A DNA stretch of 64,000 bases from DASPSM01 sp036008465. GTDB lineage: Bacteria > Planctomycetota > Planctomycetia > Planctomycetales > Planctomycetaceae. Where the stretch lies: assembly GCA_036008465.1 (NCBI GenBank), contig DASYNP010000121.1, forward strand, positions 1 to 64,000, in the 5' to 3' direction. The notes below the pieces were generated by a model. That model did no database searches, had not been told where the DNA came from, and worked only from the letters and a program-made list of their open reading frames with translations. A program made the position numbers and the translations under genes. Each line of letters begins with the position of its first letter. The first letter of the stretch is position 1. Below are positions 52,252-60,966 of this stretch, piece by piece.

Positions 52252-52884
52252 CTATTTTTGCAAAAAATCGGGGAGCGCTGTGATTCGCTTCACCGCAAAG
52301 GGGCCAGGAGCGGAGTTGTCCTGCTTGCCGGCGACGGTGAGGTTGAAGGTCTGATTTGTGATGCCGGGTTCCTTGACCTCGACGACCAACTCGGAGTCTT
52401 TCAGGTTCACCTCGGGGTCGTTGTACAGATTCTTGAGCTTGTCGGCGCTCGCTCTTGTTCCACCCAGAGAGCCGAGTCCCATCCCGAGCGTATTGCCTCC
52501 TCTTCCTTTGGAGGGGCCGGAGGGATCGACGAAAACCGCGACGTACTTGCCGACGGGAACTCCGTCGTGCTTGAGATAGGTCATGAACGAAAAATGTCCC
52601 TCCTTGTCCACGCGCGCTTGCCAGCGCCGCGCCGCGGGGTCTTTGAATTTCTCGGCATCCATCAGCGTGACGTACAGGAACGGATAATTGACGCCCGGGG
52701 GCTCGTTGTCGACCGTCACTTGACCCTCGAACTTGGCAACTTTAAGTCGAGTCGCCTTACCATCGGCAAAGGCGGCGTCGAGTTCTTGTTCGGGAGTCGG
52801 CTTACCATCCGCGCATCCTGCTGCTGCGGAGGCTAACAGAAAGCACAGGGCGAGGAGTTGACGAGAATTCAGGCGCGCAGACAT
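52252..52884 (-). CDS. Lipoprotein of unknown function, downstream of DUF1559 gene
   Basis: 210 residues. A lipoprotein signal (LLALCFLLASAAAGCADG) places the acylated Cys near residue 24 in A-A-A-G-C. The mature part has an Ig/transthyretin-like look: KVAKFEGQVTVDNEPPGVNY, PFLYVTLMDAEKF, ARVDKEGHFSFMTYLKHDGV, PVGKYVAVFVDPSG and LVVEVKEPGITNQTFNLTVA. This resembles carboxypeptidase-regulatory-like domain proteins that planctomycetes place after DUF1559 genes. The start ATG has GGAG upstream. It follows the DUF1559 gene by about 110 nt with a hairpin between them, so it may be transcribed by read-through. It should be attached to a membrane. Its ligand is unknown. Confidence 0.82.
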   Translation of the reverse strand: MSARLNSRQLLALCFLLASAAAGCADGKPTPEQELDAAFADGKATRLKVAKFEGQVTVDNEPPGVNYPFLYVTLMDAEKFKDPAARRWQARVDKEGHFSFMTYLKHDGVPVGKYVAVFVDPSGPSKGRGGNTLGMGLGSLGGTRASADKLKNLYNDPEVNLKDSELVVEVKEPGITNQTFNLTVAGKQDNSAPGPFAVKRITALPDFLQK

Positions 52885-52912
52885 GCGTCGATCTCCGGTT
52901 CGAGTGTGACTT

Positions 52913-52952
52913 AAAAAAGGCCCAAAGCCGGGACGAATCGCTCCGTCCCAGC
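52913..52952 (-). terminator. Hairpin and T-run between DUF1559 and lipoprotein genes
   Basis: On the minus strand GCTGGGACG pairs with CGTCCCGGC (plus 52927-52935 and 52944-52952), 9 pairs with one G-T, around an 8-nt loop. Eight nt later comes a run of six T (plus 52913-52918). The spacing between stem and T-run is longer than ideal, so it may be an attenuator that allows partial read-through into the lipoprotein gene. Confidence 0.5.
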
Positions 52953-52997
52953 TTCGGACCGAAAAAACGTGCCCGGAAATTTGCTCGGGCGAGACGC

Positions 52998-54242
52998 TTA
53001 GAAGGAGGCGTCCGTCACAGGTGCGTGGCCCCGGTAAGTGCTCAATCGCGCCAAGACGGTGAGGCTGATGTTCTCGCTGATCATGCGAGCCGATCCGTCA
53101 CACATCGCCACGCCGCAACTCCCGGGATGGAACGAGTAGATGCCGAAGGACCAGAAGTTGAGGCAGTTGACCAGGCACACGGGCATTCCCTTCGTGTAGT
53201 GCACGGGAACTCCTTGGGCATTGGTTCCCTGGAGCGTCATGATCGAGTTCTCGTAGCAGGCCCAGCAGCCGCCCGGATTGATGAAGCTGGCGGGAACATT
53301 GAGCTTGGTGCCTTTTTGCCACAGTTGCGGGCGTCCGGCCAGTTCCCAAAAGAGGAGGGTGGTGGACGTTCCGTCAACAATCTTGTCGAACGAGATATTC
53401 CACTCGAAGAGATTGATCGGTCCGGCGCTGCTCGCCTCCGGCTGGCAGTTGTTGGCCAACAAGTAGGCAGGGCCCAGGAGGTTGCCGCATTGAGCACAAG
53501 CGCAGGTCGAGATCGTTTTGGTGTAGCCCCCCGCGGCTTCGTAGTCAGACGCGCCCGCGAGCACAGCGGGAAACTCCTTCGGACGACACTTATCGCCTGC
53601 CGTGCACGGGAATTGGCAGACGCACGCCTGGAGGGAAAGCTCCGCAAAGGGATTCACAATGCGGGGCGATGAGGGACAGACATAAGCCGGAATCACCTGC
53701 GCTCCCGGAAGCAAGTTCGCGTTCGGGCACAAGCAAGGGTTGGCGATGTTCTTGGTTTTGTACGGAGGAGTCGGAGTGCAGGCCGGAAACGGGAAGCAGG
53801 GGAGCGCGACGGGGCGCTCGCAGCACGGCGCGCACATGGGGCCGTTAAAGCAAATCTTCTGGTAGACAGTGCTGGCTTCCAGCATTGGCAACAACCGTTC
53901 ACCGTAAAAGTGTTGGTTCGCGCACTGGCTGAGCAGGATCCCGACGCAGTAGCAAGGGCGATACGGAGCTCCCGGCGTGGTGTTCAAAAGCTTGGCAAGA
54001 ACCGGGCAGCACCCAACCGTAGAGGGAAGGGTCGAGTCAAAGCCCGGAGTGAGCTGGCTGTTGACGTCGTGATAATTGTGCTCGGCTAAAGCCATCTGTT
54101 TCAGATTGTTGCGGCACTGGGTGCGGCGAGCGGCTTCCCGCGCTGCCTGGACGGCAGGCAATAAAAGCGCAATCAGGACCGCGATAATCGCGATCACCAC
54201 TAAGAGTTCGATGAGCGTAAACCCCGACTTCCTCTGACGCAT
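52998..54242 (-). CDS. DUF1559 protein with prepilin-type N-terminus, Cys-rich
   Basis: 414 residues from ATG 54240-54242 (GGGGGGACGTC upstream). It starts MRQRKSGFTLIELLVVIAII, a type IV prepilin N-terminus cleaved after Gly and followed by one long hydrophobic helix (AVLIALLLPAVQAARE). RTQCRNNLKQMALAEHNYHD and GSARMISENISLTVLARLST near the end are DUF1559 marks. Length is normal. The middle of the chain is unusual, with about 29 Cys in repeated pairs such as C-C-P-V, P-C-Y-C, C-A-P-C-C, P-C-L-C and C-A-C-A-Q-C. Exported proteins with so many Cys may be disulfide-stabilised or metal-binding. Planctomycete DUF1559 proteins probably form pseudopilin-like surface structures. A strong promoter precedes it. 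Confidence 0.93.
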   Translation of the reverse strand: MRQRKSGFTLIELLVVIAIIAVLIALLLPAVQAAREAARRTQCRNNLKQMALAEHNYHDVNSQLTPGFDSTLPSTVGCCPVLAKLLNTTPGAPYRPCYCVGILLSQCANQHFYGERLLPMLEASTVYQKICFNGPMCAPCCERPVALPCFPFPACTPTPPYKTKNIANPCLCPNANLLPGAQVIPAYVCPSSPRIVNPFAELSLQACVCQFPCTAGDKCRPKEFPAVLAGASDYEAAGGYTKTISTCACAQCGNLLGPAYLLANNCQPEASSAGPINLFEWNISFDKIVDGTSTTLLFWELAGRPQLWQKGTKLNVPASFINPGGCWACYENSIMTLQGTNAQGVPVHYTKGMPVCLVNCLNFWSFGIYSFHPGSCGVAMCDGSARMISENISLTVLARLSTYRGHAPVTDASF

Positions 54243-54351
54243 GACGTCCCCCCTATTCGATTTAAGAAACTCCGGACTCGACACACTCAACCTTTGCCAA
54301 AAACACCGCATATGCCCTTCGCAGATCGAGCTGTTCTCCTTTGCCTGTTGC

Positions 54352-54380
54352 ATAAAAGCCCGGATCCCATCGGGTGTCAA
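54352..54380 (-). promoter_or_regulatory. Sigma-70-type promoter of the DUF1559 gene
   Basis: On the minus strand TTGACA (plus 54375-54380) and TTTTAT (plus 54352-54357) are separated by exactly 17 nt. The start of transcription should be near 54345, giving a leader of about 100 nt before the ATG at 54242. AT-rich DNA lies upstream (about 54385-54490), like an UP-element region. This is the best -35/-10 pair seen in the window. Confidence 0.65.
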
Positions 54381-54802
54381 CGTGTGCTAAGTTTTTAACA
54401 TTTTGTGAATCGCATTTTCTTTTAGATTTCTACGAAACTGTGATATTGCTAACAAATTAGCATCTCAATGGCAAAAATTTACCACAGTACGCAAACGGGA
54501 GGCTGTCCTGCGAAAATCGCCTGAGGCATCCGTTTGGACGGGGACACCGGTCAAAAAGCGTTCGGTCGCTGCGGCACGAGCCGGGCGTATTCCACGCAAT
54601 AGTGGAGGCTCAACGGAAGGCGACGTTTTTCTCTGGCTGCTGCGGGAGCTTCACGCCTTCGCCCAACGCCGCGATCGAAGAGGGGCAGGGCGGCGAGTCT
54701 CAATCGGATCCCCAATGGGTGCGGCCGCCGGTGCGGGACCAAAGTCGGCAACCACGACCGTGGATGAGGGCGACGCTCGGCCTTTGTGACGAGGCGCGCG
54801 GC
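54381..54802. other. Intergenic region with AT-rich upstream DNA
   Basis: The first 110 bp (54385-54490) are the most AT-rich DNA in the window and lie upstream of the DUF1559 promoter. The remainder has a plus-strand open frame from 54602 that continues into the AraC gene, but without a good ribosome site or family pattern. No RNA gene or repeat was recognised. Confidence 0.5.
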
Positions 54803-55676
54803 ATGCTACGGTCGACTTTGCGTCAACGAGTCGTTTTATCGGACCTGTGGGGAATCGTGGTCCGCACGCAACACGATTTCGGCAAAGTGAAATACCAAGA
54901 GCGCAAGCCGCATCCGATTCTCGAGAGCACGGTCCGATGCTTGTGGACCCACGAACGGACCTACTCCGCCGATACGATTCAGTCCATTACTCCCGACGGT
55001 TGCGTGGAGCTGATCTTCAACTTCGGCAGCCCCTATCTGCTGTTGACGACGACGCCACCTTGCGTGCTGCCGACCGCCATTCTCGTGGGGTTTCAGAAAC
55101 AAACGATGCCGATCAAAGTCGACGGCACCGTCAAAGTGGTGGCCGCACGTTTGTTCGCCTGGGGAGCGCTCGCACTGCTCGAGGATGAAATCCGCGTGCC
55201 TTGCGATTCGGTGACGGCCCTCGGCGCCGACTGGAGCACACTGGTTCTGCGCCTGCGGAACGAGGTCACCGAAGGGCGTTATGAGGAAGCGGCGACGACG
55301 CTCGAGAACTTCCTGATCCAAAAAGCACTCGTGGCCTACGATCCAAAACTCGTTCGCACCGCGGCCAAACTGCTCTATCACACCAACGGTCAATGTCGGG
55401 TCGAGGACCTGGCCGACTATTGCCATGCGTCCGTGCGGCAGATCCAGCGAGGGTTCCAGAGTGTCGTCGGCGCGTCTCCGAAACTCTTTGCGAGGATCCT
55501 CCGCTTTTGAGCAAGCCCAAAGACGCCTGATGACCGATGCCGAAACCGAGTTGACCGGCTTGGCGCACGATTGCGGCTATTTCGACCAGGCCCACTTCAT
55601 CAAGGAGTTTCGGGCGTTCACCGGCAAGACGCCATCGGATACGCGCGCGAGATGCGGCAACTCCAAGATCATGTAA
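54803..55676 (+). pseudogene. AraC-family transcriptional regulator split by a frameshift
   Basis: The start is placed at ATG 54803 with GAGG upstream; an earlier start is possible. An N-terminal sensor-like domain contains LWTHERTYSADTIQSITPDG and CVELIFNFGSPYLLLTT. The AraC helix-turn-helix begins in this frame (VEDLADYCHASVRQIQRGFQ, VVGASPKLFARILRF) and stops at TGA 55508-55510. The rest is in the next frame: FEQAQRRLMTDAETELTGLA, HDCGYFDQAHFIKEFRAFTG and KTPS, ending at TAA 55674-55676. Sense is restored by a +1 shift in TTTTGAG. The cause may be a real mutation, a sequencing error or a programmed shift like that in prfB. If shifted, it is a normal-sized AraC regulator with both helix-turn-helices. 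Confidence 0.85.
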
Positions 55677-55824
55677 AAAGCCAAGATGTCGTGTTCTTAC
55701 AATCCTAGTTCGCTCCGGTGGGTCAGAATTGGGTGAGTCGGCCGCATTGGGCGCGCCAACCGAACACGGTGCTCTGCGGAGGGGATCGTGTGTGCGTCAA
55801 CCACCCGAACCAGGAGATGTGATC

Positions 55825-56211
55825 GTGAACCGGATCTCTTTGCTGACTGTGCTCGTCAAGCACCAGGACTCGGCCATCGACTTCTACACACGCAAACTTG
55901 GTTTCGTGGCCGCCGAGGACTTGCCGTTTGGGCCGAAGCGGTGGGTCACGCTGCGGCTGCCGGACGATCAGAGCCTGTCGCTCACTCTCAATCTGGCGGA
56001 ATCCGCGGAAGACCGTTCGATCATCGGCAAGCAGGCGGGCTCACAGCCGATCTTCGCAATCGAGGTCGATGATTGTCAGCGGGAATACCGCCGCATGAAG
56101 GAGGCTGGGGTCACCTTTCATGGTGAGCCACAGGTTCAGCCGTACGGCACGGGTGTGACGCTCGAGGATTTGTGCGGCAACAGGATTTACATGAACCAAG
56201 AGCCGAAGTGA
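55825..56211 (+). CDS. VOC-family protein (glyoxalase/bleomycin-resistance type)
   Basis: 128 residues from GTG 55825-55827, with AGGAG 8 nt upstream. Another GTG lies 6 nt before it. The fold pattern is complete: NRISLLTVLVKHQDSAIDFY, KLGFVAAEDLPFGPKRWVTL, LSLTLNLAESAEDRSI, IFAIEVDDCQREYRRMKEAG, VTFHGEPQVQPYGTGVTLED and LCGNRIYMNQ, the last with the D-x-x-G-N-x-x-x-x-x-Q end of the VOC family. It can bind a metal through several of these positions, but the first His is replaced by Thr or Leu. It stands 148 nt after the AraC regulator in the same direction, so it may be its target. Substrate unknown. Confidence 0.88.
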   Translation: MNRISLLTVLVKHQDSAIDFYTRKLGFVAAEDLPFGPKRWVTLRLPDDQSLSLTLNLAESAEDRSIIGKQAGSQPIFAIEVDDCQREYRRMKEAGVTFHGEPQVQPYGTGVTLEDLCGNRIYMNQEPK

Positions 56212-56277
56212 GCGCGGACATCGCGGTCGAGTCGCGAATTCAGTGGGGTTCGCCGCTCGGACCGCGTCAGCACCGCA

Positions 56278-56712
56278 CTAGGAAAGCAGCGGTGCGCCGT
56301 CGTCGTTGCGGTTCTTTTCGAGCACCACGCGGTTGCCGCGCTCGTTGTACTCGACGACGCTCAAAAAGGCGCGCATCAGCATGATGCCGCGGCCGCAGGG
56401 CTTTTCGAGGTTCTCATCCTCGGTGGGATCGGGGACGTCTTGTGGGCGAAAGCCGTTGCCCTCGTCTTCGATAACGATCCGCACTTTTTCGCTGGAGACC
56501 TGACAAACGACCTGGACCTGCTTGTTGGGGTCAAGACCGTTGCCGTGCTTGATGGCGTTGACCAGGGCTTCTTCGAGGGCGAGGCGGACGCCAAAAATGC
56601 CGCGGGCGGGAAACTCGAGCTCCTCCAGGAGCTTGATAATTCGCTCCTGGACCTTCTGCCCCTCCATGGTGGAGCTGGGGATCCGGACCTGGAACTCTTC
56701 AATCCACGTCAT
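56278..56712 (-). CDS. RsbW/SpoIIAB-type serine kinase (anti-sigma factor) ATPase
   Basis: 144 residues from ATG 56710-56712 (MTWIEEFQVRIPS); a start 8 codons earlier is possible. The GHKL ATPase motifs are in order: VRLALEEALVNAIKHGN (N box with E-E-A-x-x-N-A), VRIVIEDEGNGFRPQDVP (D-x-G-x-G-F) and KPCGRGIMLMRAFLSVVEYN (G-x-G motif). This is the anti-sigma kinase family that phosphorylates an RsbV-like STAS protein and releases or binds a sigma factor. The STAS partner lies 200 nt upstream on the same strand (56912-57268). No partner sigma gene is adjacent. It may instead control another target, as happens in partner-switch systems of Gram-negative bacteria. Confidence 0.9.
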   Translation of the reverse strand: MTWIEEFQVRIPSSTMEGQKVQERIIKLLEELEFPARGIFGVRLALEEALVNAIKHGNGLDPNKQVQVVCQVSSEKVRIVIEDEGNGFRPQDVPDPTEDENLEKPCGRGIMLMRAFLSVVEYNERGNRVVLEKNRNDDGAPLLS

Positions 56713-56911
56713 GCTGCGAAACAGCCTGGCGCCCATTGAGCGCTCGGTTCGCGGTTGTCGGATTGGGGGAACCCGCGGTTCGCCGAATCTGAGCTCCCGG
56801 AGAGAGCCGCCCGAGTCAGAATTTGTTGGAGTGACGCTTCACGAAGCAAAAGCGCTTCCCGGCAGGATATTTGTCGGTAACGATTGGTGCGTGCGGGTCG
56901 GCCTTCGACCT

Positions 56912-57268
56912 TCAAAACCCGTCCAGAGCGCGCTCCTGGTCCTCGTAAATCTTGAACAGACGATTGAGCTTGGTGATGGCGAACACTTCGTAGATCTCGG
57001 GCCGAATGCAGGCCAGCCTTAACTTTCCCTTGGCGGCCTTCACTTTTTTCTCCATCGTAATCAGTTTGCCGAGGGCTGCGCTGGACAGATACTCGACATT
57101 CGAAAAGTCCAAAATAATCTTGGTGCGAGCGTCCTCGTCGACCAAGGCAAACAACTGGTTGCCGATGATTTGGATGTTGTTTTCGTCGAGGATCTTTTTA
57201 TCGATGAATTTGGCGATTGTGACGTCGCCGACCTCTTCGATGTCCAGCCTTTGGGTGCTGCTACCCAT
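56912..57268 (-). CDS. Anti-anti-sigma factor, RsbV/SpoIIAA-type STAS protein
   Basis: 118 residues. The STAS pattern is clear: LDIEEVGDVTIAKFIDKKIL, IIGNQLFALVDEDARTKIIL, DFSNVEYLSSAALGKLITME and KVKAAKGKLRLACIRPEIYE. In L-S-S-A-A-L-G-K-L the Ser at about residue 78 corresponds to the phosphorylated Ser of SpoIIAA. Partner for the RsbW-like kinase 200 nt downstream: when unphosphorylated it would bind the kinase. It resembles the planctomycete STAS proteins linked to protein phosphatases. A PP2C phosphatase was not found nearby. Confidence 0.9.
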   Translation of the reverse strand: MGSSTQRLDIEEVGDVTIAKFIDKKILDENNIQIIGNQLFALVDEDARTKIILDFSNVEYLSSAALGKLITMEKKVKAAKGKLRLACIRPEIYEVFAITKLNRLFKIYEDQERALDGF

Positions 57269-57478
57269 CGTAGACTTCCAGTGCCTGAATCGGGGCGCGG
57301 ACCGAGAAAAACGTAGTTTTCACGATCATCCAGCTTGCCAATCGCGATGTCAAGGTCTTGTCCGAAGCTGTATGAGCTTTTCCGACGGCGGGAAATCGGG
57401 GGCCGGCAAGGAATTGCGCCGCCTGCCGCGTCGAGCCGCCCCGGGCAGTGTGAGCCGCCCCGGACGTGCCCTGAGCGG

Positions 57479-58345
57479 TCACGGCCAACGGGCCGCTTCT
57501 TCGCCGTCGAGCCGCAGGGTCAGGCACTTGGCGCTGCCGCCAGCCTTGATGAACTCGTCCAGCTCCGTACTGTGCGGCGTGAATCCCCGTTGGCGAAGGT
57601 CGGCCTCCAGTCTCGGGCAGCCGCTGTTGATCACCACGTGACGGCCCACGACAACGGCGTTGCACGAAAACCGCGTCGCCTCTTCGGGTGCGACGGCAAT
57701 CAGAATGGGAATGTGCTCGGCCAGAGACCTTTGCGCATATTCGTCGAAAGCGGGCGGAAAATAGAGAGCCTCGGTCTCACTCAGCGGACAAAAGCACGTA
57801 TCGAGGTGATAGTAGTATTGATCGACCAGCTGCAGCGGGATCGTGCGGCAGTCGATCTGTGCAGCAAGCCAGTTCAGGGCGCCGGCGTCGCTGCGAATGA
57901 TGTATCCGCCAAACAGCGTGTCTCCGCAAAACAGGGCATCGCCCGCTCCCTCGAAGCTCCAGCGGTCAGGCACCACGACACAATCAAAACCCTGGTCGCG
58001 AAACCAAACGTCATCCACCGGGGTCTCGGGCTGACGGGCCGGATATCGGAACCGGGATAGGTACACAGTGTTGCGGACCACCAGTCCGGCGTTGGCGGTA
58101 AAAACCAGGTCGGGCAATCCCCGAACCGGCTCCAGCAGCCGAATTTCCGCACCCAATTGCTCCAGCAGAGTTTTGAGCGCGGCCCATTGACACCGCGAGC
58201 GTTCGGGATCGCTTTGCCGGCTGCGGCTCATCCAGGGATTGATTTCGTATTCGATCCCGTAGTAATCGGGCGGGCACATGAGAATGGTGGGGCGGGGCCG
58301 AACGCCGGGTGGGACCGAAAAGTTGGAGCGGGCGGATTCAGCCAT
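57479..58345 (-). CDS. Amidinotransferase/dimethylargininase (DDAH)-family hydrolase
   Basis: 288 residues from ATG 58343-58345; the long upstream frame overlaps the divergent gene and is rejected. The pentein motifs are visible: PTILMCPPDYYGIEYEINPW, RGLPDLVFTANAGLVVRNT (substrate-binding Asp), DALFCGDTLFGGYIIRSD, LVDQYYYHLDTCFCPLSETE (catalytic His) and the C-terminal GGSAKCLTL with the nucleophile Cys. DDAH enzymes hydrolyse methylarginines to citrulline and methylamines; related ones act on arginine or transfer amidino groups. The substrate cannot be decided here. It is cytoplasmic and has normal length for the group (about 255-300). It starts next to the divergent hydrolase gene. Confidence 0.9.
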   Translation of the reverse strand: MAESARSNFSVPPGVRPRPTILMCPPDYYGIEYEINPWMSRSRQSDPERSRCQWAALKTLLEQLGAEIRLLEPVRGLPDLVFTANAGLVVRNTVYLSRFRYPARQPETPVDDVWFRDQGFDCVVVPDRWSFEGAGDALFCGDTLFGGYIIRSDAGALNWLAAQIDCRTIPLQLVDQYYYHLDTCFCPLSETEALYFPPAFDEYAQRSLAEHIPILIAVAPEEATRFSCNAVVVGRHVVINSGCPRLEADLRQRGFTPHSTELDEFIKAGGSAKCLTLRLDGEEAARWP

Positions 58346-58566
58346 AACGACCGTGATAATCCGGGTCAGGGGGGTTTTTCTCGGCTCGGGCGAACGATCT
58401 GGGCCCGCCGGTGTCGGAATCTTAGCAAACCGGCCGGTTCCCCAGCTAAGATTCCCCAGTGATGACCGAATCAACACTGGTCGGCGGGCTGGTCCCAGGC
58501 GCCAAAGCCTTGTCCTGCGCCCGATCTTCAGAAAAAAGCGGCACTTTCTTGCCCAGACGGGGTTGG

Positions 58567-60828
58567 ATGCTTTTTCGAAGTGCCGTGAACGACTTAACCC
58601 GCTGTCTGTTACTCGCCGGATGCCTCGCATCCCCTGGTCTGTCTGGCACCACGCTTGCGGCCAGCCCGAGCCCAATGTCAGCCGGCCGGGGGTACGGACT
58701 CGACGGAACGTGGGTCGGAACCTACCAGCGACAGCATCTGGGCCCCGCTTTCGTTGCGATTCGGATTGACGAAAGTCAGGCGACGCCGCAAATCAACGTA
58801 TCGATTCGCAGCCAGCGAATCGCCGGTGCGCGAGCCACACGCGTCGTGGCAAACCAAGGGCGGCTGGCCTTCGACATCGGCATGGGCCGAAACGCGGAAC
58901 GCGGGACAGACTGGCATTTCGACCTGCAACAAACGGGGGAGCGGCTGGACGGCCGGGTCGAGCTACGCCCGGGGCCTGACGGGGCCTCCGACGCCAGCGC
59001 CGGCTCCTTTTCACTCCGTCTCCAGCGGGCTCGCGACCTCAAGCTCGACCAGTTTCGTGCGTTCGTGGGCAACTACCGGCTGGCGAAGAGTGACCAAGGC
59101 TCGGCTGCCGAGCCCGGCGCCGAAGCAGATGTTTTTTTTGTCGGTTACGGCAGCAGCCCCGCCAATCGGGGGAATTCCGACTACGCATACGTCACGCTCG
59201 GCGATCGCTTTCAGCAGATCGTCCCCATTGGGCCGGATAGCTTTTTGGCCGACGACGGCGCGCGACTCGCGTTCGATCGCGATGCGGACAAAAAAGTGAA
59301 GCGATTGCGCTGGATGGCGGCACTGTCGGCGACTGAGTTGCCGGCCGCGAAGCCCCCTGCGCCCGAGGTCGCCGAGCGAGTCGAATTGTGGCGTGAGGAA
59401 CAAGTCTCGTTCGACGGACCTGGCGCGACCCTTTCGGGATCGGTTTACACCCCCACCGCGCAGGGTCCGCATCCGGCACTGGTGTTTGTCCACGGCTCTG
59501 GCCCGCAGATTCGGCTCGACAACTGGCCGATGGCCGATCGCTTCGCGCGGGCCGGAATCGCCTGCCTGTCGTTCGACAAGCGCGGGACCGGCAATTCGAC
59601 CGGCGATTGGCAACAGGCTGACTTCAATTTGCTGGCCGACGATGTGATTGCGGCCGTCGATGCCCTGCGTCGCCGGCCCGACATTCGTCCCGACCAGATT
59701 GGGCTGTGGGGCGTGAGCCAGGCGGGCTGGGTCATTCCCGTCGCCGCCAACAAATCGAATCACATTGCCTTTTGCATCCCGGTCTCCGGCGGGGCCGTCT
59801 CCCCGGCCGAGCAAGAGCTCTGGCGCCGCACCCAGTACCTGCAGTTTCTCGGCTGCGACAGACGGCTGCTCGAGGCCATGCGACGCGGCGTCGCGATGCA
59901 CTTCCAATGGGAGCAACTTTACAAGGCGGGCAAATTCCCGATTCCACCGTTGTTCGAGATCGAGCCGCTCGACATGTATCTCGACGCGCCGGCCGCGATT
60001 CGCAACGTGCGTCAGCCTGTGCTGGCCATTTTTGGTGAATCGGACGTGCTCACTCCGCCGCGCGAAAGCGCGGCGATCTGGGCCAGCCAACTGCAGGCGG
60101 GGGGCAATCGCGACCACTCGGTCCGGCTGTTTCCGCACGCAACGCACGGACTGCTCGTGTCCGATCGCCCCTTCGAGGCCCTGCCGGAATCACGACTGGC
60201 CCCCGGCTATTTGAATACCATGCTCGACTGGATCGCGAAGCACACCGGCAATGTTGGCAATGTTGCCCCAGCAGCGGACAAAGCCCGCGCTCAGACGACT
60301 CCCAGCATCGCGCTCGACATCGCCGCCGACGCTCCGGACGTGATCGAATCGCGCGGCATGCAACAAGTGCCGTGGTACGGATCGGCTCCCGTGCAGGTGA
60401 CGTTGTTGCTTGCCGCCACGCTCGGCACGCTGTGGACGCTTGCCATTTGGCCGGCGGCGTGGGCGATCCGGAAATTTCGACGAATGCCGCGACGCGGACC
60501 GCCAAGCTGCAAAGAGATCGTCATGGGCGACGTCGTCAACGTGAGCGCTCTGGGAATGTGCGGCGCGCTTTTGGCGATTATGCGTTTTTTGGGGGATGCC
60601 TCGCCCAGTCCCTATTACACATCGACCGAGGTCAATTTGTGGATCATCGCGGCGCTGACGCTGCCGATCGCCGGATTTTCGGTGCTGCTCGTGCGCTCGT
60701 CGATTCGCGGCGCAGGCCACTGGGGACGCACCCGACTCGAGGGCGCTTCAACGTGGATCACCGCGGCCACCACCTGTGTGTGGGTCATCTTCTTTGTGTA
60801 TTGGACGTGGGGCTCACTTTTGAGCTAG
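58567..60828 (+). CDS. Alpha/beta hydrolase with signal peptide and C-terminal membrane domain
   Basis: 753 residues from ATG 58567 (MLFRSAVNDLTRCLLLAGCL), where a signal peptide begins. Residues about 35-260 form a beta-rich region (LDGTWVGTYQRQHLGPAFVA). The hydrolase domain follows: HPALVFVHGSGPQIRLDNWP, IACLSFDKRGTGNSTGDWQQ, nucleophile Ser in IGLWGVSQAGWVIPVAANKS, Asp in VLAIFGESDVLTPPRESAA and His in RLFPHATHGLLVSD. The last 180 residues carry about five spans (TLLLAATLGTLWTLAIWPAA, ALGMCGALLAIMRFLG, LWIIAALTLPIAGFSVLLV, ITAATTCVWVIFFVYWTWGS). The enzyme part should be on the outer face and tethered. Substrate unknown. Confidence 0.87.
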   Translation: MLFRSAVNDLTRCLLLAGCLASPGLSGTTLAASPSPMSAGRGYGLDGTWVGTYQRQHLGPAFVAIRIDESQATPQINVSIRSQRIAGARATRVVANQGRLAFDIGMGRNAERGTDWHFDLQQTGERLDGRVELRPGPDGASDASAGSFSLRLQRARDLKLDQFRAFVGNYRLAKSDQGSAAEPGAEADVFFVGYGSSPANRGNSDYAYVTLGDRFQQIVPIGPDSFLADDGARLAFDRDADKKVKRLRWMAALSATELPAAKPPAPEVAERVELWREEQVSFDGPGATLSGSVYTPTAQGPHPALVFVHGSGPQIRLDNWPMADRFARAGIACLSFDKRGTGNSTGDWQQADFNLLADDVIAAVDALRRRPDIRPDQIGLWGVSQAGWVIPVAANKSNHIAFCIPVSGGAVSPAEQELWRRTQYLQFLGCDRRLLEAMRRGVAMHFQWEQLYKAGKFPIPPLFEIEPLDMYLDAPAAIRNVRQPVLAIFGESDVLTPPRESAAIWASQLQAGGNRDHSVRLFPHATHGLLVSDRPFEALPESRLAPGYLNTMLDWIAKHTGNVGNVAPAADKARAQTTPSIALDIAADAPDVIESRGMQQVPWYGSAPVQVTLLLAATLGTLWTLAIWPAAWAIRKFRRMPRRGPPSCKEIVMGDVVNVSALGMCGALLAIMRFLGDASPSPYYTSTEVNLWIIAALTLPIAGFSVLLVRSSIRGAGHWGRTRLEGASTWITAATTCVWVIFFVYWTWGSLLS

Positions 60829-60966
60829 CCGCTCAAGGATGCAATGCGCCTAACGTCATTGAGGACTGGGGCCTTGGTCATCGCGGCTCGCCTGCGAGTT
60901 GCGAATTTTGACAGTCCCGCGTGCATCTGGTAAAAGAGCCCGTTCTTGAAAACACGGAGGTTTTCG

